Origin: Bacteroidia bacterium
GTDB lineage: Bacteria; Bacteroidota; Bacteroidia; Bacteroidales; Prolixibacteraceae
Assembly (NCBI GenBank): GCA_025358395.1
Contig: JANYJT010000256.1
Location: 1-23,078 of the forward strand
Direction of reading: 5' to 3'
DNA length: 23,078 nucleotides
The position numbers and the translations under genes were made by a program. Positions 7,915 through 16,895 of the stretch are shown piece by piece (position 1 is the first letter of the stretch; each line of letters begins with the position of its first letter). The notes under the pieces were generated by a model. The model did not search any database and was not told the DNA's origin. It saw only the letters and a list, made by a program, of their open reading frames with translations.

Positions 7915-10830
7915 TTAAAAATTGATGATAAAACTGGTCATATTGGTATCCCGTTCTATATCCAGTTTTTTGCGAACTCTGTAACGGCATATTTCAACTC
8001 CTCTTACAGAAATATTCATCAATGGAGCGATTTCCTTCGAAGAAATATTCAGCCGAAGATAGGCACACAACCGAAGTTCTTTGGGAGTGAGATTTGGGTA
8101 GGCTGCTTTTATGCGGTTTAGAAAATCTTCATGAACGTCATCAAAAGCAGATTCAAAGATTTCCCATTGTTTATTGTGGTCCAAGTCTTTATCTATTTTA
8201 ACAATCAAATTGTTTATTTTATCATTCAGTGCAAAATCATTGTTCGGCCTTTTCAATTTGATCAGCTCATCTTTGATATTCTGCAGGAACTTATTCTTGC
8301 GGATAAGATCCATGGTTTGGTTTGCCAGTTCCTTATCTCTGTGGATCATTTCCGCCCTAAGTTTTTCATTCTTCAGATTGATGATTTTTTTTTCATCCAT
8401 CAGGGCATTTCTGACATATTCCTGCTCTTTGTGACGAAATGCCTGTAAATGTTTCAACCGCTCTTTCCTTTTAGAAATCTCAATTCTCAGGTAGATAAGC
8501 CAAACGACCAGCAAGGTGATGAGAAGAAATAAAAAGGAATAGATCAGATAAGAGAAGAATGATTTATACCATGGTGGAAGAATACTGAATTCCAATTGAT
8601 CAGAAAGACTCTCGACACCAATTTGGTTGCGCGCTTTTACCATGAAAATGAAGTCTCCTTCAGGTAAATTTGTGTATTCATTTGTAACTGAACTACTCCA
8701 TTCAGACCAGCTTTCAGTAAATCCAAATAATTTATAACTGTACTCTATATTACCCGGATTATCGTAAATGGGTGAAGAATACATAAACCTGAACGCATTT
8801 CTCTTGTATGGAAATGTGTAGCTCCTCTTATGATCTGAGATCCTAACGTTGAAGTTGTTGCCTAAATAAAATGTACTGTCAAGATGCAAAGCGATAGCCT
8901 TGGTGATATATGCTGAAAATTCAGGATTCTGGACCGGTTCAATTTTTGGATTGTAGTGAGCAAATCCCTCCTCTGTTCCAATAAAATAGTTTTCATCTCC
9001 AAATTCATAAACTGATTCAAATCCACTGATAAATTTTCCGGAAAGTATTGCAAATGGCGCAGAAATATGCTGGTATCTCAAATCTTCCTTTAACTTAAAC
9101 ACCCCTGCCCTGTTTACAGAATTTATCCAGGCCATATACCATATATTCCCCTTTTTATCCTCCTTAATGAAGGAAATATCTGAAACCGGTTGAAGTAGCT
9201 GATTAAAGAAATCTGACCTTTCAAAGTTGTCATTAAGGGCATTATACTCATATATTCCCTGCTTTGAAGTGAAAATAATTCTGTTCTTTAATTTGTAAAC
9301 ATTCAGATTGTAATTTGTAGGTAAACCATCCCCGGAAGAGTAGAATCTAGAGCTGATCACTGAATCAAGCTCATTATTCAGGGTAATTCTGAATATTCCC
9401 TTAAAGCCATGACTCATCCATACATCGCCGTTTTCATCCTCTTCAAAAACACGAAAGGATTCATTAAAACCCTTGATATGAGTGATGTATTTCCATTTTT
9501 TTCCCTCCTTTTTAAACAAGGTCAAACCATTGTAGGTACCGCCAATGAGAAAGCCGGGATGTCGCTTTAACTGGAGATACTTCCATCCGCCGGGTGTTGG
9601 ATCAATATTTACTGCTTTAGCTCTTTCAATGACAAAGGTTCCATTATTATGACCGCAAATCAATACTCCGTCGTGTACATCGAGTGACCAAACCTGGCCC
9701 AAAGTCCCTGGAACCAAAACGAAATTTTCTATCTGACCCTTTCCTTGCCAGTCAGTAACAAACAATCCCTGGTTGGTACCCAGATACAATTTACCATCGT
9801 AAACGATAGCCACATAACCGGCTCCCATACCTTCGGTGCTCTGAAGAAATGTGATCGGTGAATTTATATTAACGTAATCAATTCCATTATCCAGACCAAG
9901 CCAAAGATTATCAGACCGATCTGAGAACATACTCAAAATTGTGTTGTTTTGCAATCCGTTTTTCTTGTGAAAATGCTGGATAATGTTTCCATGAATATCG
10001 ACGATTACAACACCATCCTGAATGGTGCCGATAACATAATACTTATCCCTCAAGGTGGATGCACAAAAGATCTGATTCTTCTTCAGAAACTCATTTACAG
10101 GAACTCCCCATTGCTCCAATTTTTTTCCATCATAAACAAATACGCCATCATTCAACGTACCTATCATCAAATCTTTGGTACCAAATAGTGGCATGACTGA
10201 CCAGATTTGGAGTCCCCGGAGCTTTTCACATCCAGGTACCGGAGTTAGTAATCTTCCGTCATATTCAAACAACCCGGCAGAAAGATCATTGAAGAATATC
10301 CTGTCATTGACTTTAAATGAATGGTGAAACCGCACCGGGGCTTTAAGAATAGTGATGTTGGTGTCATTGGTGCAAATAAAAGCACAATTGTAAGACTGAA
10401 AAATTATTTTATTCTCGAATGAAAAAACGCTCCATATATCGTCAAAATTTCTGTATTCGGAAGGAATATACTTTTTAAATGATTTGAATTCCATTCTTCC
10501 ATTCTGAAGGGTCACCATTTTTCCCAACTCATTGTAAGCACCAACATATATTTCACCGCTTTTACTTACATGCAACGCTCTGACAATGGAAGAGTTGGGC
10601 ATTTTGTGCAACTGCCATTGATTGCCGTCGTAAACCAATAATCCTTCGTTATTGGCGATGTAGATAAAACCACGCTTATCTTGTGAGATGTTCCAGTTTT
10701 GAGTCCCTGCCTTGTATTCCCGTTTAAGAAAATTCCGAATAAAGGGTGTACCAATCTGTTTGATCTCAGAAAAAGAGAACAACGGCAACAATAACCCCAG
10801 GATAAGTAAAATAAGTAATCTTTTGAACAT
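7915..10830 (-). CDS. Membrane-spanning sensor regulator: beta-propeller, Y_Y_Y domain, LuxR-type HTH
   Basis: A one-component transmembrane regulator that probably senses glycan fragments in the periplasm and controls the PUL. It has 971 residues. Residues 1-20 are a hydrophobic signal segment. About 30-680 are repeated beta-propeller blades of the two-component-regulator-propeller type (for example GFIYIANNEGLLVYDG near the N-terminus, NLWLGLDNGIDYVN later). A Y_Y_Y domain (YSYKLFGFTESWSEW) spans about 690-770, followed by a single membrane helix near 755-780. A cytoplasmic coiled coil comes next, then a LuxR/GerE-like helix-turn-helix near 915-957 (LTPKELRLCAYLRLNISSKE, then IAPLMNISVRGVE). 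There is no histidine-kinase or receiver domain, so it is not a hybrid two-component system (HTCS). Same strand as susC and immediately upstream of it. Target genes are inferred from position. Confidence 0.88.
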   Translation of the reverse strand: MFKRLLILLILGLLLPLFSFSEIKQIGTPFIRNFLKREYKAGTQNWNISQDKRGFIYIANNEGLLVYDGNQWQLHKMPNSSIVRALHVSKSGEIYVGAYNELGKMVTLQNGRMEFKSFKKYIPSEYRNFDDIWSVFSFENKIIFQSYNCAFICTNDTNITILKAPVRFHHSFKVNDRIFFNDLSAGLFEYDGRLLTPVPGCEKLRGLQIWSVMPLFGTKDLMIGTLNDGVFVYDGKKLEQWGVPVNEFLKKNQIFCASTLRDKYYVIGTIQDGVVIVDIHGNIIQHFHKKNGLQNNTILSMFSDRSDNLWLGLDNGIDYVNINSPITFLQSTEGMGAGYVAIVYDGKLYLGTNQGLFVTDWQGKGQIENFVLVPGTLGQVWSLDVHDGVLICGHNNGTFVIERAKAVNIDPTPGGWKYLQLKRHPGFLIGGTYNGLTLFKKEGKKWKYITHIKGFNESFRVFEEDENGDVWMSHGFKGIFRITLNNELDSVISSRFYSSGDGLPTNYNLNVYKLKNRIIFTSKQGIYEYNALNDNFERSDFFNQLLQPVSDISFIKEDKKGNIWYMAWINSVNRAGVFKLKEDLRYQHISAPFAILSGKFISGFESVYEFGDENYFIGTEEGFAHYNPKIEPVQNPEFSAYITKAIALHLDSTFYLGNNFNVRISDHKRSYTFPYKRNAFRFMYSSPIYDNPGNIEYSYKLFGFTESWSEWSSSVTNEYTNLPEGDFIFMVKARNQIGVESLSDQLEFSILPPWYKSFFSYLIYSFLFLLITLLVVWLIYLRIEISKRKERLKHLQAFRHKEQEYVRNALMDEKKIINLKNEKLRAEMIHRDKELANQTMDLIRKNKFLQNIKDELIKLKRPNNDFALNDKINNLIVKIDKDLDHNKQWEIFESAFDDVHEDFLNRIKAAYPNLTPKELRLCAYLRLNISSKEIAPLMNISVRGVEICRYRVRKKLDIERDTNMTSFIINF

Positions 10831-10877
10831 TTCTCAATCTTTAGACAAATGATTCCAACAATAAAACGGTCATACAC

Positions 10878-10889
10878 TGATCATGATCA
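10878..10889. promoter_or_regulatory. 12-bp perfect palindrome in the leader of the regulator gene
   Basis: TGATCATGATCA is fully self-complementary. It lies between the presumed promoter of the LuxR-type regulator (10902-10909) and its start codon (10830), where a dimeric repressor or autoregulator could bind. It may equally be chance in AT-rich DNA. Confidence 0.35.
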
Positions 10890-10901
10890 CAATAAGTCAT
10901 T

Positions 10902-10909
10902 CAAATTTA
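10902..10909 (-). promoter_or_regulatory. Bacteroidota -7 promoter element for the PUL regulator
   Basis: The minus strand reads TAAATTTG, an exact TAnnTTTG match, 71 nt before the regulator start codon and downstream of the pepD terminator. No clear -33 element was found. Confidence 0.4.
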
Positions 10910-10922
10910 ATCTTTATATCCG

Positions 10923-10959
10923 AAAAAAATCCCGGTTTTGCATGAATCAAAACCGGGAT
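10923..10959 (-). terminator. Rho-independent terminator of pepD
   Basis: A perfect 12-bp stem: ATCCCGGTTTTG at 10929-10940 pairs with CAAAACCGGGAT at 10948-10959 around a 7-nt loop. On the minus strand it is followed by a run of seven T (10923-10929). It begins 20 nt after the pepD stop codon and separates the pepD operon from the PUL regulator. Confidence 0.9.
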
Positions 10960-10979
10960 CAACAGAACCTGCAACCAAG

Positions 10980-12440
10980 TTATTTTTCAGGGGCATTTTT
11001 TAGTGTCTCAACCAAAAAATCCCAAAATTTTTGCACCGTTGGAATATTGACTTTTTCATCAGGAGAGTGTGGAAATCTCATGGTTGGACCAAATGAAATC
11101 ATGTCCCAGTGAGGATAATTGCCTCCCAAAATTCCGCATTCCAAACCAGCGTGAATGGCTTTTACCTCTGGTACTCTGCCAAATTTATTTTCATAAATCT
11201 GTTTCATCTGTTTGAGTATGGCCGAATCCATGTTTGGTTTCCAACCTGGATATCCGCCATCAAACCGGACCATTCCGCCTGCCAGGGAAAAAACGCTTTC
11301 GACTTGCTCACATAGATCATCTTTTGCAGAATCGACAGAACTTCTCAACAAACACTTGACTGATATAACCCCATTTTCCGACTTCACAGTTGCCAGATTC
11401 GTTGATGTTTCAACCAAACCGGGCATACTATCACTCAAACGGATGGTGCCATTTGGACAAGCATAAACGGCATCTATCAAATCATCCTGAACGCGCTCGT
11501 CTATCAGAGATTTAGGCTTGACGCATTCTTCGACCGTAAAACTTAAATTAGGCTCAGTAATCTTAAGTTCTGCTTTATAAACAGACTCAAATTTAGCAAC
11601 AGCTGTAAGAAATTCAGGTACAGCCTCTGTCGGCACAACAACGACTGCATAGGCTTCACGAGGAATTGCATTGCGCATGCCGCCACCATTGATTTCAGCC
11701 AAACGTACATCCATTTCGCGGGTGGCGTGTTTCAGAAAGCGAACAAGAAGTTTATTGGCATTTCCACGACCAAGATTAATATCCAATCCTGAGTGACCTC
11801 CCTTTAATCCTTTGATTGTCAATTTAAATGGAGAATAACCCTTTGGGACAATCATTTCGTCATATTCGAACTCAATATTTCCATTTACACCTCCGGCACA
11901 ACCAACATAGAGTTCACCTTCATCTTCCGAATCCATATTGAGCAAAATATCCCCTTTCAACCATCCGGCTTTAAGTCCGAATGCTCCCGTCATACCCGTC
12001 TCTTCATCGCAGGTAAAAAGCGCTTCTACCGGTCCGTGAACGAGGGTATCCGAAGCCAAAACGCTCATAGCAGCGGCAACTCCCATTCCATTGTCAGCGC
12101 CCAGGGTCGTACCACGTGCTTTGACCCACTCGCCATCAATCCATGCGTCTATCGGATCCTTCTCGAAGTCATGTTTGGTATCACTGTTTTTCTGAGGGAC
12201 CATATCGAGGTGACCCTGCAAAACGATGCCTTTCCGGTTCTCCATACCCGGCGTGGCGGGTTTGCGGATCACCACATTGCCAACAGTATCCTTTTCAGTA
12301 TCCAAACCAAGTGACTTACCAAATTTCATCATGAAATCCTGTATCTTTTCCTCATGTTTGGAGGGGCGCGGAACTTGTGTCAGTTTATAAAAATTCTCCC
12401 AGACGGCTTTGGGTTCAATGTTGATAATCTCTTGTGACAT
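10980..12440 (-). CDS. pepD: Aminoacyl-histidine dipeptidase (Xaa-His dipeptidase, M20 family)
   Basis: Cytosolic zinc metallopeptidase of the M20C/PepD type that splits dipeptides such as Xaa-His. Its 486 residues are the normal length. Metal-site and catalytic motifs are all present: QGHLDM with His77 and Asp79, GTTLGADNGMG with Asp117, DEET with the catalytic Glu pair 146-147, NMDSEDEG with Asp170, and the C-terminal MRFPHSPDE with His458. The dimerisation (lid) domain insert includes GGHSGLDINLGRGNA. No signal peptide is present. The gene starts 11 nt after the stop of an MFS transporter gene with no promoter between, so the two form an operon, and a strong terminator follows. The pairing suggests uptake and cytosolic hydrolysis of dipeptides. 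Confidence 0.95.
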   Translation of the reverse strand: MSQEIINIEPKAVWENFYKLTQVPRPSKHEEKIQDFMMKFGKSLGLDTEKDTVGNVVIRKPATPGMENRKGIVLQGHLDMVPQKNSDTKHDFEKDPIDAWIDGEWVKARGTTLGADNGMGVAAAMSVLASDTLVHGPVEALFTCDEETGMTGAFGLKAGWLKGDILLNMDSEDEGELYVGCAGGVNGNIEFEYDEMIVPKGYSPFKLTIKGLKGGHSGLDINLGRGNANKLLVRFLKHATREMDVRLAEINGGGMRNAIPREAYAVVVVPTEAVPEFLTAVAKFESVYKAELKITEPNLSFTVEECVKPKSLIDERVQDDLIDAVYACPNGTIRLSDSMPGLVETSTNLATVKSENGVISVKCLLRSSVDSAKDDLCEQVESVFSLAGGMVRFDGGYPGWKPNMDSAILKQMKQIYENKFGRVPEVKAIHAGLECGILGGNYPHWDMISFGPTMRFPHSPDEKVNIPTVQKFWDFLVETLKNAPEK

Positions 12441-12451
12441 ATGTATAGAAT

Positions 12452-14023
12452 TTAATGATTATTTTTTGCACTCGAAGGAAACTCAAGACCATATGCCTGT
12501 TTCGCATCCGCTTTTTTGAGAAGGGCAGCCAGGAAGATGGAAATGATTCCACATACAACCAGCATCATAATAGGAATGGTATAATCGTAATTCATTTTGC
12601 CTTCACGAATTGCTGCAAGATTGTCATGGTTAACCAAATCAAGAACAGCGCCAATGCCCCAGAAGAAGAAACCCAATCCCCAGTTCTGAACTGTGAACAT
12701 GGTCGCGTAGGCGGTTCCCAATCTGTTTTCCGGTACTATTTTAGCCACAGAAGGCCACATCGCTGCTGGCACCAGGGCAAACGCTATACCTAAACTAACC
12801 AAAGCCAGATATCCCAAAGTAATACTGTTTGAAAGGGAAAGGGAAAGGTGGGCAAATATGAGCAGACAAGAACCCAGCATCATCAGAGAGGCCGCTTTGC
12901 CTTTGCGATCAACAAAATTCCCAAAGATTGGTGTGAAAATGATCGTTCCCAATGGAATTAAAGAGGCTGTCTTTGAACCATTATGCAACCAAACCTGAAG
13001 AATATCCCAAAAATTATAGATGATTATCCCAAAAACGGTAACCAGGGAATAGGTGAAAATCCTTCGGTAGTTTATATTGCCAATGCGGGAAGGAACAATA
13101 GAAAAAGCCAGTGCAAAAACGAATAAAACAAGATACACAGCAACAATTCCCAGGGCTTCGCTTCCGAAAATCATGACAGATCCCTCTATTGGGAGCTTGG
13201 AGGTAAAACCAAATTTATTAATCAGCATATCGGGAGCATACTGAATAAATGGAAATACGGCCGCATAAAACGTAACACAAAGCAGTGTGATATAAATAAA
13301 AGACTTGTCAGTAATCAATTTAACAAAATCGGCAAATCGAAATTCCTCATCTGGTGTACTCTCTACTCCTGCCTTGGCCAGGTGCGCCTGTCGGTCAATC
13401 TTGACGTCAAATACAGAATATATGAGGAACATGATAAAAGAAAGTGCGATCAAAGTTGCCGCAAAAGTAACTGCCGGTGAGAATTTTCCACCTCCGATAT
13501 CCAGTGAGGAAGCCATTCCCAATGCTGTACCCAACCTCCCAAATCCAATGTTAATGGCCATTGCCAGCGCCATCTCGTAACCTTTGAACCACTTGACGAT
13601 CGTTCGGGTGGCCAGAACGCACAATATCTCCAGTCCGGATCCAAACATGATCCTTCCGATAATCATCATGGTAAGAATAGTTCCTTTGTCGTGGCCAAAA
13701 AATCCGGCAGCAGCCAAAGCTGTTGTACCTGCACCGATGGTGGCTAAGATTCCAAAGACATATCCGGTAAGCCGAATCCCCCATTTATCAAGAATGACAC
13801 CACCTACCAGAATCATTCCGAACATATTTGCAATCGTCGTCAGGCCAATGATTCGTCCAAATTCCTCACTCGAAAAGCCCATTTCGGACTCCATGATTCC
13901 TTTGAGCCCTGACATAAAATCCTGGAACCAATAGGTCGAGAAGGTAAGTCCAGAGATCAAAATAAGTACAATCCAACGCATTGCAGTTGAGTCCCGCATT
14001 GTTCTGATGTTCGCTGCTGTCAT
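12452..14023 (-). CDS. MFS transporter resembling MFSD1, predicted dipeptide carrier
   Basis: A 523-residue inner-membrane protein of the major facilitator superfamily, probably with 12-14 membrane helices. MFS loop motifs appear as LDKWGIR (78-84) and VDRKGK (371-376). Compared from memory with human MFSD1, a lysosomal dipeptide carrier, several blocks line up: KWFKGYEMALAM (144-155) with SWFKGKELNLVF, YAAVFPFI (253-260) with YVAVFPFI, and AMWPSVAKIVPENRLGTAY (421-439) with ALWPMVAFVVPEHQLGTAY. About 70 residues at 281-350, with two extra hydrophobic segments, appear inserted relative to MFSD1. It is cotranscribed with pepD, which makes dipeptides the best guess for substrate. The start at residue 1 is not certain; Met9 and Met15 are alternatives. 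The MFS assignment is firm; the substrate is inferred. Confidence 0.85.
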   Translation of the reverse strand: MTAANIRTMRDSTAMRWIVLILISGLTFSTYWFQDFMSGLKGIMESEMGFSSEEFGRIIGLTTIANMFGMILVGGVILDKWGIRLTGYVFGILATIGAGTTALAAAGFFGHDKGTILTMMIIGRIMFGSGLEILCVLATRTIVKWFKGYEMALAMAINIGFGRLGTALGMASSLDIGGGKFSPAVTFAATLIALSFIMFLIYSVFDVKIDRQAHLAKAGVESTPDEEFRFADFVKLITDKSFIYITLLCVTFYAAVFPFIQYAPDMLINKFGFTSKLPIEGSVMIFGSEALGIVAVYLVLFVFALAFSIVPSRIGNINYRRIFTYSLVTVFGIIIYNFWDILQVWLHNGSKTASLIPLGTIIFTPIFGNFVDRKGKAASLMMLGSCLLIFAHLSLSLSNSITLGYLALVSLGIAFALVPAAMWPSVAKIVPENRLGTAYATMFTVQNWGLGFFFWGIGAVLDLVNHDNLAAIREGKMNYDYTIPIMMLVVCGIISIFLAALLKKADAKQAYGLEFPSSAKNNH

Positions 14024-14133
14024 AAGTTTCTAATTATATAATTTCAATTTTCGATTTCGCGATGCAATATAAGTAAATCCGGAAGATTAAAAAGTAGATA
14101 AATATCATGTCATAACCGATGCAGATCTTCCTA

Positions 14134-15237
14134 TCAATTTGTTCCGATCCGGCGAATGGCGCCCGTAGTCGGATAAAATTCGATTGAATAATCTCCGTTT
14201 AATAAACCATCGGACAGAGCGGTAATCACTCCGAACTGGGCAATTGTCATTTTTGCCTGAGCCAAAATATCGCTCCCATTCAGCAAGCGGGCCTGAGTTA
14301 CAACCGGGATCCGGTAATAGATTCCTTTGGTAGTTGATTCCGGAGTAACTGTTGATTCGATTTTTTGCTTTAGTTCAATGCTTGGTAACAGTTCAAGCAT
14401 AATAGGCTTGCCTGAGACATTGCTTGCAGGCAGGACTCCGGTTAAAGGAGAAAACCTGAATGCAACCAACGCTTTCCCACTTTTGCCTTCCGGAACAACG
14501 TCGAAGGTAAAGTGATGCTGTTTAGTGGTTTTTCTTCCGGCAAAAAGTGCCACATAATTGTTGATTATCCTGTCAAGTTCGGTACACATCACTTTATATG
14601 CTTCACCATCAGGAAGGAATTTATCGTCTTTTGCTGCAAGGATGGAAGCCTTCTTCTTTCTATATTTCAAAATATCCGATGCAGCCTCGGCCGCTTTCTC
14701 TTCAAAAGATTTGAAGTTGCTGCCAGCCTTTTTTGTGCTGTCTTTCTCCGCAAGGAAAGAATGCATCGATAATTCAGTCCAGTTATCTCCCTTAACTTCA
14801 GGACTGAAGGGGAAAAGGTTTGTAAACACCTTACCCGGTTCAGGTTTTACATCGCTGTTGATTCCGAGTATGATACCATCTTCCGACAGGCTCAACAGTG
14901 TTGCTGTATTGCCTACGGCCCTGTAAATTGCTTCAGGATCCGGCTCTCCATAGGTATCCATCCGTATACCGGTAATAGTCCAGTTCTCCTGATCAGCATT
15001 CGGAGCATTGTTAATTCCCAGATATTTTTGGGCAAACGCAAAGTATGGTCCGTGTTCCAGAATCTCCTGTTCTGCCGTCACTTCGAGATGGATTCCGGTC
15101 CGGGGCAGGGCATAAACGACTCCCCCACTAACAACAGCCAACTCATTGGCAAGCTTCTTCTTATCGTCTTTTGCCGATACAATTAAATCTGAGGCAACCA
15201 GGGTGGCAGCCAGCAGGATGACAGTTAAAATTCTCAT
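14134..15237 (-). CDS. DUF4831 family secreted protein
   Basis: A 367-residue protein of unknown function that I recognise as DUF4831, a family found mainly in Bacteroidota. Residues 1-22 look like a Sec signal peptide (cleavage near IVSA/KDD), predicting a periplasmic or surface location. The N-terminal part has the family-like block GGVVYALPRTGIHLEV (38-53) and a GPYFAFAQKYLGI segment (63-75). A charged, probably helical middle (about 170-205) precedes a beta-rich C-terminal half. No catalytic motif was seen. It lies 79 nt after nnr and 110 nt before the MFS gene on the same strand; neither gap shows a clear promoter or terminator, so cotranscription with either is possible but unproven. 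Confidence 0.75.
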   Translation of the reverse strand: MRILTVILLAATLVASDLIVSAKDDKKKLANELAVVSGGVVYALPRTGIHLEVTAEQEILEHGPYFAFAQKYLGINNAPNADQENWTITGIRMDTYGEPDPEAIYRAVGNTATLLSLSEDGIILGINSDVKPEPGKVFTNLFPFSPEVKGDNWTELSMHSFLAEKDSTKKAGSNFKSFEEKAAEAASDILKYRKKKASILAAKDDKFLPDGEAYKVMCTELDRIINNYVALFAGRKTTKQHHFTFDVVPEGKSGKALVAFRFSPLTGVLPASNVSGKPIMLELLPSIELKQKIESTVTPESTTKGIYYRIPVVTQARLLNGSDILAQAKMTIAQFGVITALSDGLLNGDYSIEFYPTTGAIRRIGTN

Positions 15238-15316
15238 ATAATGATTTTATATAAATATTCAATTTGTTAATACACCTCAAAATTGCTTGTTTTTTTTCGC
15301 ATCACAAAGTTTGAAG

Positions 15317-16825
15317 CTATTTTAATGAGGCAAATGCCTGACCTAAATTATCAGCGATTTCACTTGCAATTAACGACTCCTGAGATGTGGTCTCAACCCG
15401 CAAATCTGCAGACCTGCCATGCAGAAAAACGCCAAGCATGGCGGCTTCGCCGGAAGTGTAACCCTGACAAAGCAATCCCAGAATGATTCCGGTCAGTACG
15501 TCTCCACTCCCACCTGTAGCCATCCCGGGGTTACCCGTGCTGTTGAACCAAACGGTTCCTTCCGGAAATATGATTCGGGTAAAAGCTCCTTTCAAAACAA
15601 GAATGACCCGATAGCTAAAAGCAAAATGGATGGCCATTTGCAGGCGCTCCTCTTCCGTTTTCGCAGCAATCCCTGAAAGGCGATCAAATTCGGCGGGGTG
15701 TGGCGTAAGTATGGTATGCGCTGGCAACTGCTTGAGCCAGGATGGATTTTTAGCAAGAATGTTTAATGCATCCGCATCCAGAACCATCGGAACCTTAGCA
15801 TCATTTAGCAATCGATATACAGCCTCCTGAGTCAATTTAGCGGTTCCAATTCCGGGTCCGGCAGCCAAAGCTGAATATTGGTTCAGATCTGGAATTTGAG
15901 TAAGATACTCTTCTCCTGTGTCGAAGCTGGACATTGCCTCAGGCAACGAAATCTGAACAATTGATCCAACCGAATTAGGCAAATGAATCGTCAGCAACCC
16001 CAGTCCGGCACGTAAAGCTCCTCTGGCAGCCAAAAGTGCTGCGCCAATCTTCCCTTTACTTCCTGCCAGCAGCAATCCATGTCCATAAATTCCCTTGTGA
16101 GAAAACATTTTTCTCCTCTTCAGCAGAGAACACGCCATTGGCTGATCAAGGAAGAGATAATTTGTAACAGCCTCTCCGATGGCCTGCTCACTCAAACCAA
16201 AATGAATAATTTCCCAATTCCCAATCCATGGTTGATTTTCACTAAAAAATAGTGCCAGTTTTGGCAATCCAAGGCTAAGCGTGTGCGTTGCGCAAACGAT
16301 TGCTCCATCATTTTCGCTATTTTCATCGCACATGAGTCCGGAAGGAAGATCAATCGAGACTGTTTCCACCCCAGATTGATTCATCCAATCAATGACGATG
16401 CGGGCGAATCCTTCCAGAGGCCGGTTAAGTCCGGAACCGAAAAGTCCGTCAATAAGCAGATCATATCGGCTTAAATCCGGGAGCTCATGTCGTTCAGCCA
16501 ATTTGACCATGGAAACATTGGCCATCTCAGCCAATCTTTCCAGATTTATCTGATTGGCTTCCGATCGTTTGCCGCCCAATTCCGGCAGATAAACATCAAC
16601 ATGGATATTCGTGCTTATCATCATTCTTGCCACAGCCAGTGCATCGCCACCATTGTTTCCCGTTCCAGCAATTACCGCAATTCTTGAAGAAACCTGGTTG
16701 TGGGCAATCAGCCATTCGAACAATGCATTAGAGGCCCGCTCCATCAAATCGATCTCCAAAATAGGCTCTAAAATTTTGGTTTGTTGGTCGATATGGGCAA
16801 TTTGCTCACGTGAAAAAATCTTCAT
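15317..16825 (-). CDS. nnr: Bifunctional NAD(P)H-hydrate epimerase / ADP-dependent dehydratase
   Basis: A metabolite-repair enzyme that converts damaged NADHX and NADPHX back to NADH and NADPH. It has 502 residues, the normal length of the fused form. The N-terminal YjeF_N epimerase domain (about 1-215) shows GTGNNGGDALAVAR, with NNGGD at 57-61, and SIDLPSGL. The C-terminal ribokinase-like dehydratase domain (about 225-500) shows TPHPAEFDRLSG and GGSGDVLTG with the catalytic Asp near 442. It is the first gene of the leftward run and starts 29 nt after an exact -7 promoter element. The domain order matches E. coli YjeF. No unusual residues were noticed. Confidence 0.95.
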   Translation of the reverse strand: MKIFSREQIAHIDQQTKILEPILEIDLMERASNALFEWLIAHNQVSSRIAVIAGTGNNGGDALAVARMMISTNIHVDVYLPELGGKRSEANQINLERLAEMANVSMVKLAERHELPDLSRYDLLIDGLFGSGLNRPLEGFARIVIDWMNQSGVETVSIDLPSGLMCDENSENDGAIVCATHTLSLGLPKLALFFSENQPWIGNWEIIHFGLSEQAIGEAVTNYLFLDQPMACSLLKRRKMFSHKGIYGHGLLLAGSKGKIGAALLAARGALRAGLGLLTIHLPNSVGSIVQISLPEAMSSFDTGEEYLTQIPDLNQYSALAAGPGIGTAKLTQEAVYRLLNDAKVPMVLDADALNILAKNPSWLKQLPAHTILTPHPAEFDRLSGIAAKTEEERLQMAIHFAFSYRVILVLKGAFTRIIFPEGTVWFNSTGNPGMATGGSGDVLTGIILGLLCQGYTSGEAAMLGVFLHGRSADLRVETTSQESLIASEIADNLGQAFASLK

Positions 16826-16854
16826 GGCCTGTCATTTCAAAATTGTACACTTTT

Positions 16855-16862
16855 CAAAGTTA
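16855..16862 (-). promoter_or_regulatory. Bacteroidota -7 promoter element for nnr
   Basis: The minus strand reads TAACTTTG, an exact TAnnTTTG match, 29 nt before the nnr start codon. The upstream -33 position falls between this element and the left arm of the 9-bp repeat array. No TTTG was found there. Confidence 0.5.
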
Positions 16863-16895
16863 GGTGAATTATTTGAAATTGTTATCTCGTTGGAG

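Noticed and set aside
7915..10830. Hybrid two-component sensor kinase (HTCS)
   Set aside because: No histidine-kinase, ATPase or receiver domain follows the membrane helix; only a coiled coil and a LuxR-type HTH are present.
12825..12848. GAAAGG hexamer repeat
   Set aside because: It encodes the Ser-Leu repeats in a membrane helix of the MFS protein; it is short and explained by coding sequence.
13584..13934. Open frame of 116 codons on the plus strand
   Set aside because: It lies opposite the MFS transporter gene and reads as a proline/isoleucine-rich complement of membrane helices.
14558..14926. Open frame of 122 codons on the plus strand
   Set aside because: It is antisense to the DUF4831 gene, has no recognisable motif and no promoter; it looks like a shadow frame.
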